DNA of 7,074 bases from JBAXLO01 sp037134755. Lineage in GTDB: Bacteria; Bacteroidota; Bacteroidia; Bacteroidales; JACABE01. The notes under the pieces were generated by a model that was not told where the DNA came from, made no database searches, and worked only from the letters and a program-made list of their open reading frames with translations. A program made the position numbers and the translations under genes. The stretch spans positions 1 to 7,074 of the forward strand of contig JBAXLO010000226.1 in NCBI GenBank assembly GCA_037134755.1. Direction: 5' to 3'. Positions within the stretch are counted from its first letter, which is position 1; each line of letters starts with the position of its first letter. This document shows positions 1 through 7,059 of this stretch, one piece after another.

Positions 1-111
1 GTTTATCTACCTGAAATTCTTTTATTAAGATAGTATTATAGCAAATTCGCAATTGTGAATTATGCATTTATTTTATTATTTGAATATTTTATCACCAATT
101 TCGCAATGGCG
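1..111 (+). repeat. Left copy of 111-bp direct repeat flanking the two-gene block
   Basis: Aligns without gaps to 6964-7074 at an offset of 6963. Bases 1-10 (GTTTATCTAC) are identical. Bases 11-42 match at 21 of 32 positions. Bases 43-111 are identical over 69 bases, giving 100 of 111 in total. The identical part includes two palindrome copies, one of them carrying the same T-for-C change in both repeats, so the whole pair was duplicated as a unit. The true left end may lie before the window starts. Confidence 0.9.
45..60. repeat. Intergenic palindrome family, copy 1 (ATTCGCAATTGTGAAT)
   Basis: 16-bp near-perfect palindrome; one T replaces the C expected for ATTCGCAATTGCGAAT. The same change occurs in copy 7 at 7008-7023. 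Confidence 0.85.
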
Positions 112-115
112 AATT
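97..115 (+). repeat. Intergenic palindrome family, copy 2 (asymmetric centre)
   Basis: AATTTCGCAATGGCGAATT. The TTCGC/GCGAA arms are kept but the centre is AATG instead of AATT, which gives the element an orientation. Its exact 19-nt reverse complement is found at 6940-6958. Confidence 0.85.
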
Positions 116-159
116 CATTATTTAAGAATCTATGTTTAAAATTCAATTGTTTGGGCATC

Positions 160-179
160 AAATTCGCAATTGCGAATTT
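160..179. repeat. Intergenic palindrome family, copy 3 (perfect 20-bp palindrome)
   Basis: AAATTCGCAATTGCGAATTT is its own reverse complement over 20 bases, and is the most complete member in the window. Confidence 0.9.
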
Positions 180-372
180 ATAAAATTGATGTAATTTCCT
201 TTAATTTGTACTTTTTGAATTAGTAAATTAATATCTAATTATATATTTGATAATATCTAAAATACAATATAATATAACTAATAAATTTAATATTTTTAAT
301 AATTTGCAAAACTTTTCTAAGCAGTAACTAATTTTATTCTTCTAAAAATTCTATTTTACTACGATAAATTTA

Positions 373-394
373 ATTTCGCCCCTTTTTTCGCAAT
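373..394 (+). repeat. 22-bp direct repeat, first copy
   Basis: Begins ATTTCGCCCC, then T6 and CGCAAT. It is identical over 22 bases to 458-479, at an offset of 85. Each copy leads directly into a member of the palindrome family, and a looser repeat (GACTTTTAGTCAT at 398-410, GACTTTTGCTCAT at 497-509) follows each. Confidence 0.85.
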
Positions 395-399
395 TGCGA
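388..399. repeat. Intergenic palindrome family, copy 4 (core only)
   Basis: TCGCAATTGCGA, a perfect 12-bp palindrome; the outer A+T arms are not conserved here. Confidence 0.8.
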
Positions 400-457
400 C
401 TTTTAGTCATGCTATTTAAAATACGGATATACAAGGTATAAAAAAAGTGAGTTTTTG

Positions 458-479
458 ATTTCGCCCCTTTTTTCGCAAT
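458..479 (+). repeat. 22-bp direct repeat, second copy
   Basis: Identical to 373-394. It runs into the asymmetric palindrome at 471-488 instead of the symmetric one, so the two composite units differ just after the shared part. Confidence 0.85.
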
Positions 480-488
480 GGCGAATTT
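471..488 (+). repeat. Intergenic palindrome family, copy 5 (asymmetric centre)
   Basis: TTTCGCAATGGCGAATTT, the same AATG-centred variant and the same orientation as 97-115. Confidence 0.85.
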
Positions 489-755
489 AAACGCTTGACT
501 TTTGCTCATTAATATTGTAATATTGCAATTTATTTTAGGTATAGGAGAAAAAATCTCCCTCATTTAATAAGAAAACTAACTATCGTCAAACAATTATTAT
601 TAACTAAAAAATGAAAGGAGATTTATGGCAAAAGTAATATAAATATTGTAAATTGAGAAATATATTTCTTAATATACCGCATTCTAAGAAATAATATGAA
701 TGTGTAATCAAATTAATTTTAATTATCTTACTTTATAAATTTAATTTTCAAACAA

Positions 756-3700
756 ATGAAAAAAATATTTTTTATCTTCTTACTTGCAGTTATTGGATTA
801 ACTGCCAAAAGTTTTGGGCAAGGGACTTGTCAAAATGCTCAGAATTTATATCCTTCTGATACTGCAATTCAATTATTATCAGCAAATGATACTATTGCTT
901 GGTATATTTATCAGGCTACCACTCCTAATTTAACTTTGCAAGTTTCTATGTTAGATACTCTACGTGAAACAGTTTCTGGAATTTATATCTATTCAGGGAA
1001 TTGTGATAATTTTACTTTAGTTGACTCATCGCACAATGCTTATAATTTAATGCTTAATATAAACACACTTACAATTGGGAATATCTATTATGTTAAAATA
1101 ACTAAACCTGCTTTAACACCTTCAGTAAAATTCATATTGGATATTTGGACAAAAATTTTAAATTGTAGTGATATTATTTATAACTGTCGTGATGGACAAA
1201 GTTCAAGTCCTATTACTCCAGGGTATAATTGTGATCTTGTATGTAATGGTAATTTTGAATACTACACAAGTATACCAACATATACTAGTCAGATTGGACT
1301 TGCTTGTCCCTGGGGATCAGTGAATGATGCTAGTCCTGATTATTTTAATGCAGATGCAATAAATCTAAGCAATCCTAGTTGGCCAGGTAATGAAGTAGGT
1401 GTTCCTAAAAATAACTTTTGTAATAACCAACCAGATATGATAACTGGACATAAAGGATATGCTGGATTTGGAGTAGCATTATCAGCTGTAGGTCATGAAT
1501 ATTATGGTTATCAAGAATATATTTACGAACCACTTAAAGAGGCACTATTGCCAGGTCTTGAATATACTGTAACTTTTAATATAAGTAGAGCTTGTGAATA
1601 TAAATACGCTGTTGATAATATAGGAGTATTTTTAAGCGAAAATTATCCTTATATAGGTAGTAATGGCCAATCAGGACAAAATATAACTCATTCTATTCCC
1701 TATAATACTGATTTCCCATATCAAACTTGGATTTGGAAAGATAACTATCCACTAACACCTTATATGACTAATATAAACTGGACTACTATAACTTATAATG
1801 TTTTCCCAACTTATCCTATAAACTATATAGTAATTGGAGGTTTTGGACCTGTAACATATACAAGCTCTACAGGATGGGAACAAGGAGCTTATTATTATAT
1901 AGATGAAGTGCATATAGTACCTGTTCCACCGAATCTTACAATTACTGCTAATCCTAATCCAATTTGTTCTGGATATTTAACAACACTTTCAAGTAATTTA
2001 AATACACCCATTAATTGGAGTTCTAATCCTACATGCAATATCTTAAATCCTACAAATAGTATAAGTACAAATGCAATTCCGATAGCGTCTAGTCCAACTA
2101 CTTTTACATTTACCGGAACATTACAATATGCACCACAATCAGGATGCATACTTACCGCTAATACAACCGTAAATGTTGTAGATCCTCCTGTTCCTACTAT
2201 TAGTGGGACCTCTAATTTTTGCACTGGAGGGTCAACAACTTATTATACTGAAGCTGGGAAAACAGGATATGTATGGTCAATAACAGGAGGAACTATTATT
2301 TCAGGGCAAGGGAGCTACAGTATTGTAGTTACATGGACTTCTAACGGAACAAATACCATAAGTGTTAATTATAGCAATTATGTTTGTACGGCTGCAAGCC
2401 CAACTATTCTTCAGGTAACAGTTGGACCGATACCTCCACCTATTATAACAGGACTTAATAATAATTGTGATCTTACAACTACTTATACTGCTTCAAATAT
2501 TTACAACACAACTAATTTTACTTGGAATATAACAAATGATGCTAGTTGTCCACAATGTGTTTTTCAAACAGATAATGTATCAGTTACTTGGAATGATTAT
2601 CCTTTACTAACAAATACAACCCCTGGAGAAGTTAAAGTTACATATATTGATCCTAATGGTTGTTCAGCATCTTCATTTATTGAAGTTTATGCTTGTTGTG
2701 GTAAAGATGGATCTACTAATCTTCATGACCCGAATAAATTATATAAATCAGGGGATATACCTTCTGCAGGAAATACATTTTTTATTAATGGTACAGTAAC
2801 ATTTGATGATAATATCGTAATAAGCAATCAAACAGTTTATTTAGGTCCTTATGCTAAAATAAATGTTACTACAAATCATAAACTAACAATCGATGCTCAA
2901 TCGACTTTGTCATGTCGACATGAAGGATGTAATTTTATGTGGGACGGTATTTATGTTAATGATGATAATACTTACATCAACGTACAAAATGGCTCAACTA
3001 TTGAAGATGCAATAAATGGTCTTGTGTCAGATAAAGATGGTATAATTAATATTGATAATTCATATATGACTGATAATTACTATAGCGTTAAAATTAATAA
3101 TTCAAATATTTTGACTTCTCCATTACCAGGCTATTCTGTAACTTATGTCCCTTATTTGGGATCTTTTACAAATACCAAATTTAATTTTGTAGGTGATATA
3201 ACAACACATACACATCTTAATTATCCTCCAATGAATAACTCAAAATCACTTGTTGGAGTTTATTGTAATGATGCGCATAATATTAATATTGGTGACGAAA
3301 CATCACCTGATCTGAAAAATACATTTGATAAGCTGCGTTATGGTATTTATGCATATAATTCGGATATTAATGTTGTAAATGATGAATTTACAAACATTGT
3401 AAATGGAGGCTATGCTCCACCATTTCAAACTTATGATGGTGTAGATGGTTGGCATAAATTTTATGCTGAAGGAGCTATATATGCATTTGACGATATGTAT
3501 AGAAAAACAATTTTTCAACCTAATAAATTAATAGTAGGAGGAAGTATTGCAAAACGTAATTATTTCGATAACTGTAAAACAGGTATTTTTTCGTATGGAT
3601 ATGAAAATTATTTGAATAATAACGATTTTAATAATTGTGTTAATGGAATAGATTTAGTTGATATTAGGACAAAAACCGATATAGAGGATAATTCAATCTA

Positions 3701-5282
3701 TTCATCACTTACAACATTACCTTTAGTAAAACAAGGCAAAGGAATATCAGTTAGAAACACTATATATTTAATAAAAGGGAGCAATTGTTTAATTATGCAT
3801 AATGATATAACAGATAAAGTAAATGGTATTTCGTTAATGAGTGTTAATTCTGCACTTCCTTATTCAGGTATTGACACACCTAATTTAACAGAAATAACTG
3901 ATAATAAAATCATGAATTTTTATCAATTAAATACTCCAATACCAATAGGTGAAAAACATTGTGGTATAACGGCTGCCGATTGTTATGGAATTACAATATC
4001 AATGAATTTAATTAGCAGAAATCTCCCAATATTTGATCCACTCGGCGATTATGATGATATAAGAGGTATTTGGTTAACTGATTGCCAAAATGCGTATGTA
4101 TTCCAAAACCATTTGATAAATATGGGTAATGGAATTTTAACAAATGGACATTTAGAAAAAACCATGTTTGATTGCAATAAAATGGATGAGAACTATTATG
4201 GTTTTAGGTTTTGGGGTGGTTCTGTTATTACCAATCAGGGCATTCTAATAGGGAATGCAGATGCTTATAATCCTTGCAACGAGTGGAATAATTTTAACCC
4301 TCCACCTTTGCGTAAAAGAATGTACGATGATCAAAGTGGAGGTTTAATTTCTCCTGGATTTACTTACTTTTACGATAATACTGCTGATCCAAAATATAAT
4401 CCAAATCCAAAATCAGGAATTTATATAAATCCTGCTTTTAATCAAAATGCAATATGTAAATGTAATAAACCAACTGGTACTGGTCTAGATCCTGTGGGGT
4501 ATAGTGTCCCTGATAATCTGGATGCACGTGAAGCAGCAATGGGACAAATAGTGAGAGACGAGAAAATATATACATTTTTGGAAGAGCAATATAAGGAAAC
4601 AGATCGCGAATATGTATATGACATCTTACGCAAAAACCTTTCGATTGTTAATATGGGCGGTACTGATGATAATGTATATTTGCAGTTTTATGACTTAATG
4701 AAAAATTCAGATTATGGCATGATATTGAAAATGCAGGAAAGTGTGGATGCACAAAATATGGTACTTGCTAAACAAATGTTAGAACAGGTAGTTGGTGATG
4801 ATTTTATTAATAATAACCGCAAAATTGTTGACAATATTTATTTAGATACATGGGCAAGCGGAATATATAATTTTACAGATGATCAATATAATACGTTATA
4901 CGATATTGCTACTCTTACGCCTTATGCCGGAGGCAATGCCGTATATACTGCACGTGTGATGCTTAATTTAGATCCTACAGATCTTAATATGGAATATGCA
5001 AAACCACCAGCACACAATCAACCAATTGTTACTGAAAATACTGTTAAGGTATATCCGAACCCTGCGCATAAACAATTTACTATCGAATTTAAGGATGTTA
5101 TTAATAACGCATTAATTGAAGTTTATAGCAGTATGGGTAATCTAGTATTTACCGATAATATGAAAGGTGTTTATATCAAGAATATTGATGTAAGTAATTT
5201 AAATGACGGCTTCTATTTCTATAAAATTACTATTAATGGAACGAAGTTCTCATCAGGTAAATTAACTATTTTAAAAAAATAA
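756..5282 (+). CDS. Large modular T9SS-exported surface protein with parallel beta-helix and type A sorting domain
   Basis: Predicted 1508-residue exported protein, not recognised as any named gene. Residues 1-22 are a signal peptide (MKK, hydrophobic core, then FGQ). Residues 25-132 resemble a PPC-like beta domain. Residues 164-387, from NGNFEYY to YYIDEVHIV, are a beta-sandwich domain also found in the next gene. Residues 391-474, 477-558 and 559-646 are Ig/PKD-like modules, the second being the clearest. Residues 670-1160 form a right-handed parallel beta-helix: seven coils repeat [NS]-x-[FIML]-x5-G-[ILF], with the Gly at 755, 863, 943, 964, 1024, 1126 and 1149. Residues 1253-1405 are a helical module. 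Residues 1431-1508 (KVYPNPAHKQF, then NLNDGFYFYKI and GKLTILKK) are a type A T9SS sorting tail, normally removed on export. The ATG at 756 is chosen because the signal peptide begins there; no Shine-Dalgarno is present, as is usual in Bacteroidota. Many Cys residues suggest disulfides. An adhesion or glycan-binding role is inference. No catalytic motif is visible. Confidence 0.93.
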   Translation: MKKIFFIFLLAVIGLTAKSFGQGTCQNAQNLYPSDTAIQLLSANDTIAWYIYQATTPNLTLQVSMLDTLRETVSGIYIYSGNCDNFTLVDSSHNAYNLMLNINTLTIGNIYYVKITKPALTPSVKFILDIWTKILNCSDIIYNCRDGQSSSPITPGYNCDLVCNGNFEYYTSIPTYTSQIGLACPWGSVNDASPDYFNADAINLSNPSWPGNEVGVPKNNFCNNQPDMITGHKGYAGFGVALSAVGHEYYGYQEYIYEPLKEALLPGLEYTVTFNISRACEYKYAVDNIGVFLSENYPYIGSNGQSGQNITHSIPYNTDFPYQTWIWKDNYPLTPYMTNINWTTITYNVFPTYPINYIVIGGFGPVTYTSSTGWEQGAYYYIDEVHIVPVPPNLTITANPNPICSGYLTTLSSNLNTPINWSSNPTCNILNPTNSISTNAIPIASSPTTFTFTGTLQYAPQSGCILTANTTVNVVDPPVPTISGTSNFCTGGSTTYYTEAGKTGYVWSITGGTIISGQGSYSIVVTWTSNGTNTISVNYSNYVCTAASPTILQVTVGPIPPPIITGLNNNCDLTTTYTASNIYNTTNFTWNITNDASCPQCVFQTDNVSVTWNDYPLLTNTTPGEVKVTYIDPNGCSASSFIEVYACCGKDGSTNLHDPNKLYKSGDIPSAGNTFFINGTVTFDDNIVISNQTVYLGPYAKINVTTNHKLTIDAQSTLSCRHEGCNFMWDGIYVNDDNTYINVQNGSTIEDAINGLVSDKDGIINIDNSYMTDNYYSVKINNSNILTSPLPGYSVTYVPYLGSFTNTKFNFVGDITTHTHLNYPPMNNSKSLVGVYCNDAHNINIGDETSPDLKNTFDKLRYGIYAYNSDINVVNDEFTNIVNGGYAPPFQTYDGVDGWHKFYAEGAIYAFDDMYRKTIFQPNKLIVGGSIAKRNYFDNCKTGIFSYGYENYLNNNDFNNCVNGIDLVDIRTKTDIEDNSIYSSLTTLPLVKQGKGISVRNTIYLIKGSNCLIMHNDITDKVNGISLMSVNSALPYSGIDTPNLTEITDNKIMNFYQLNTPIPIGEKHCGITAADCYGITISMNLISRNLPIFDPLGDYDDIRGIWLTDCQNAYVFQNHLINMGNGILTNGHLEKTMFDCNKMDENYYGFRFWGGSVITNQGILIGNADAYNPCNEWNNFNPPPLRKRMYDDQSGGLISPGFTYFYDNTADPKYNPNPKSGIYINPAFNQNAICKCNKPTGTGLDPVGYSVPDNLDAREAAMGQIVRDEKIYTFLEEQYKETDREYVYDILRKNLSIVNMGGTDDNVYLQFYDLMKNSDYGMILKMQESVDAQNMVLAKQMLEQVVGDDFINNNRKIVDNIYLDTWASGIYNFTDDQYNTLYDIATLTPYAGGNAVYTARVMLNLDPTDLNMEYAKPPAHNQPIVTENTVKVYPNPAHKQFTIEFKDVINNALIEVYSSMGNLVFTDNMKGVYIKNIDVSNLNDGFYFYKITINGTKFSSGKLTILKK

Positions 5283-5293
5283 TATAACCTTTT

Positions 5294-5334
5294 ATAAGTA
5301 AATCCTGTCTATATGGCAGGATTTACTTATTTTT
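5294..5334 (+). terminator. Rho-independent terminator after the large surface-protein gene
   Basis: A perfect 14-bp inverted repeat (ATAAGTAAATCCTG at 5294-5307 and its complement at 5317-5330) extends inward by a T-G wobble and a C-G pair to a 5-base loop (5310-5314). The right arm runs straight into a run of five T (5330-5334). It begins 12 bases after the stop codon of the upstream gene. The left-hand side lacks the T-tract that would serve the minus strand, so it should work only rightwards. It is the clearest regulatory element in the window and implies that the two genes are separate transcription units, or that read-through is limited. Confidence 0.88.
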
Positions 5335-5335
5335 G
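5328..5335 (+). promoter_or_regulatory. Candidate Bacteroidota -7 promoter element (TAnnTTTG)
   Basis: TATTTTTG matches the Bacteroidota -7 consensus TAnnTTTG at all six fixed positions. It lies 8 bases before the ATG at 5344, in the T-tract of the preceding terminator. A start site at the usual distance would fall at about 5341-5343, giving a leaderless or near-leaderless mRNA. I see no good -33 TTTG/TTG element 19-21 bases upstream, and the match is made of A, T and one G in A+T-rich DNA, so chance is a real possibility. Confidence 0.4.
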
Positions 5336-5343
5336 TACTTTAT

Positions 5344-6525
5344 ATGACATACATAAAAGGCATATTTATTCTACTTTTCCTCTCTTTGATATTTAATATT
5401 AAAGGACAGCAAATTATTGGAACTAATTTGGTTCAAAATCCTTCCTTCGAGGAATATTACAGTTGCCCTTGTAATGAAGGTGAATTATTTAAATGTAAAT
5501 ATTGGTGGGGGTTTAGTACTGATTTTTTTAATATTTGTTCACCTTTTCTTTGTCCAGCATCTTATCCATCAAATTTTGCTGGTTTCCAATATGCTCATTC
5601 AGGGACTGCTTATGCGGGTGCAATTATCTATGATTATACATGGAGGAGATATAGAGAATCAATAAAAACAAAACTTAATGATTCGTTAAATATAAATAAA
5701 AGATATTGTGCAAACTTCTATATTTCTCTTAGTGAATTTTCATATACAAGGATTCCTAATTCTTATATATTACTAGACACAATTGGTATGCTTTTTACTA
5801 AAGATTCTATTAAGGATACTGTTCTACCAATTATAAATAGTGGGATTAAAGTTCAGAATGATATATTTAATATAGATACAGTAAGTTGGTTTAAAATGTC
5901 CTTTAATTTTTTATCTAATGGTGGTGAAAAATATTTAGCAATAGGAAACTTCGAGGATATAATTAATTGGCCTATTGGTACACAAGGATTAACTTATGTT
6001 TATATAGATGATGTATCGGTATGTGAGTGTAGTTTTAAGTTTAACTTAGGGAATGATACAACTTTATGTGATGGGGAAACATTACAGCTTAAAGTAAATA
6101 TGCCCAATGCCACATATATCTGGCAGGATGGGAGTACAGATAGTACTTATAAGGTAACACAAGTAGGTATTTATTGGGTAAAAGCTTACTTTGCAGATTA
6201 TAATATTACTACTTATGATACTATTAATATAATGTATAAGGATTGTGAAGATACGTTGGTAATACCAAATATCTTTACACCAAATGGAGATAACATAAAT
6301 GATTATTTTGTTATAAAGAATATTGAATATTGGAATATTAATCTGCAAGTTTTCAATAGATGGGGAGTTATTGTTTATGAGGATAATAACTATAAAAATA
6401 ATTGGGATGGAAAATATAAAGGTAATCCCTTAGCTGATGGAACTTACTTTTATATTATAAAAACTAAAGGAAAGGATAGTGGAAATGAGAAAGAGTATAA
6501 AGGGAGCTTGATGATAATGAGATAG
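5344..6525 (+). CDS. T9SS-exported surface protein with beta-sandwich domain and type B (gliding motility-associated) C-terminal domain
   Basis: Predicted 393-residue exported protein, unnamed. Residues 1-22 are a signal peptide (charged start, hydrophobic stretch 7-18, then KGQQ). Residues 32-228, from NPSFEEY to YVYIDDVSVCE, form a beta-sandwich domain. It matches the upstream protein at several blocks: N-x-x-FE-Y-Y, DFFN, a NFAGF/GYAGFG segment, DTIG/DNIG, and YIDDV/YIDEV. Residues 233-298 are a PKD/Ig-like module of the LGNDTTLCDGETL type common in these proteins. Residues 306-393 are the gliding-motility-associated C-terminal domain (CHU_C, T9SS type B): IPNIFTPNGDNINDYF, FNRWG, NNWDG, LADGTYFY and a final KGSLMIMR. 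The protein is complete but short, since type B substrates are often far larger. In Flavobacterium, type B substrates need a PorP/SprF-like outer-membrane partner; none lies in this window. The gene starts 61 bases after its neighbour's stop, beyond a strong terminator. The next in-frame Met would lose the signal peptide, so ATG 5344 is the start. Ligand unknown. Confidence 0.92.
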   Translation: MTYIKGIFILLFLSLIFNIKGQQIIGTNLVQNPSFEEYYSCPCNEGELFKCKYWWGFSTDFFNICSPFLCPASYPSNFAGFQYAHSGTAYAGAIIYDYTWRRYRESIKTKLNDSLNINKRYCANFYISLSEFSYTRIPNSYILLDTIGMLFTKDSIKDTVLPIINSGIKVQNDIFNIDTVSWFKMSFNFLSNGGEKYLAIGNFEDIINWPIGTQGLTYVYIDDVSVCECSFKFNLGNDTTLCDGETLQLKVNMPNATYIWQDGSTDSTYKVTQVGIYWVKAYFADYNITTYDTINIMYKDCEDTLVIPNIFTPNGDNINDYFVIKNIEYWNINLQVFNRWGVIVYEDNNYKNNWDGKYKGNPLADGTYFYIIKTKGKDSGNEKEYKGSLMIMR

Positions 6526-6580
6526 ACCTTTCCCGTCTCGACTCCCCTCGACGACTGATAGCTCTGCACAAGGACATAGG
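6526..6580. other. G+C-rich island of unknown origin
   Basis: 31 of 55 bases are G or C by my count, against a clearly A+T-rich background. It contains two TCGA words around a CTCCCC loop (6538-6551) and CGTC/GACG arms (6534-6537, 6550-6553). It begins immediately after the stop codon of the type B protein gene. From memory it resembles the CTCGACT...CTCGA-type palindromes scattered between genes in some Bacteroidota; it could also be a decayed terminator, a small RNA or an insertion remnant. Confidence 0.4.
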
Positions 6581-6724
6581 AGAGTACTTGAAGAAATACT
6601 TAAAATGCATTGAGTTTGGAGTGCTTAGAATTGGAAGAAAATAAGAATTCTAAACATTGATAAAAAAAATACTCTTTAGTATAGGCTCTACTTGATATTC
6701 TAACCATAGAAACAAGCTCAACTA

Positions 6725-6756
6725 CTGATTTGGTGATTTGGCGAATTAGTGATTTA
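6725..6756. repeat. Degenerate 8-nt tandem repeat, four units
   Basis: Four consecutive octamers, CTGATTTG, GTGATTTG, GCGAATTA and GTGATTTA, share a G-T-G-A-T-T-T-G pattern with a few changes. It looks like a decayed short tandem repeat without coding potential. Confidence 0.6.
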
Positions 6757-6939
6757 AAATACTTATTTATTTTTTTAACTTTAGTAGCTATGGATATAGA
6801 ACATAACATAATTACCTTATTTATAGTTAAGAGAACAAAAAAGTGGTCAATTGCGATAATTTAGACAATGAGTTTTAGTTTTTAAATAACATATTATGGA
6901 TTCGTAGTTATAAACTAAAAAAGGAGTAATCTGTTCCCA

Positions 6940-6958
6940 AATTCGCCATTGCGAAATT
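6940..6958 (-). repeat. Intergenic palindrome family, copy 6 (asymmetric, inverted)
   Basis: AATTCGCCATTGCGAAATT is the exact 19-nt reverse complement of the copy at 97-115, so this asymmetric variant occurs in both orientations. Confidence 0.85.
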
Positions 6959-7007
6959 AAACAGTTTATCTACTTTACATTCATATAATAAGATTGTGTC
7001 AAAGTAA

Positions 7008-7023
7008 ATTCGCAATTGTGAAT
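7008..7023. repeat. Intergenic palindrome family, copy 7
   Basis: ATTCGCAATTGTGAAT, identical to 45-60 and part of the right direct repeat. Confidence 0.85.
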
Positions 7024-7059
7024 TATGCATTTATTTTATTATTTGAATATTTTATCACC

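Larger units (their letters stand above)
1..755. other. Gene-free, repeat-rich intergenic region upstream of the large surface-protein gene
   Basis: No credible gene is visible on either strand. The only sizeable reading frame, about 70 codons on the minus strand (351-563), is made largely of repeat copies. The region holds five copies of the TCGCAATTGCGA palindrome family, the left copy of the 111-bp direct repeat, and a pair of 22-bp direct repeats. It also has a small hairpin GGAGA-A5-TCTCC (544-558) and alternative inverted repeats near 656-693. There is no TAnnTTTG on the plus strand in the last 150 bases before the ATG at 756, so the promoter of that gene is not identified. Confidence 0.8.

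Noticed and set aside
1..488. Possible CRISPR array from the repeated TCGCAATTGCGA units
   Set aside because: The units are short and variable, spacing is irregular (54, 63, 224 and 85 bases between starts), and there are no cas genes. The spacer between copies 1 and 2 is itself repeated at the right end.
351..563. Minus-strand open frame of 70 codons
   Set aside because: It is built from the intergenic repeats: the peptide contains two degenerate copies of an AKKGAKSK/EKRGEIK segment that come from the duplicated nucleotide unit. It has no domain and no supported promoter.
629..636. Minus-strand TACTTTTG matching the -7 consensus, pointing towards 563
   Set aside because: No -33 element at the right distance and no credible gene downstream on that strand; such a match is expected by chance in this A+T-rich spacer.
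5417..5665. Second plus-strand frame inside the type B gene
   Set aside because: Out-of-frame shadow of a gene whose correct frame carries a signal peptide and clear domains.
6625..6653. Terminator for the type B gene
   Set aside because: An 8-bp inverted repeat exists, but it is 100 bases past the stop, has a 13-base loop, and is followed by an A-rich stretch, not a T-run.
6600..6809. Minus-strand open frame of 69 codons
   Set aside because: No recognisable domain or ribosome binding site, and it runs across the tandem repeat and hairpin sequences. I considered a relic of a four-helix-bundle protein but could not support it.
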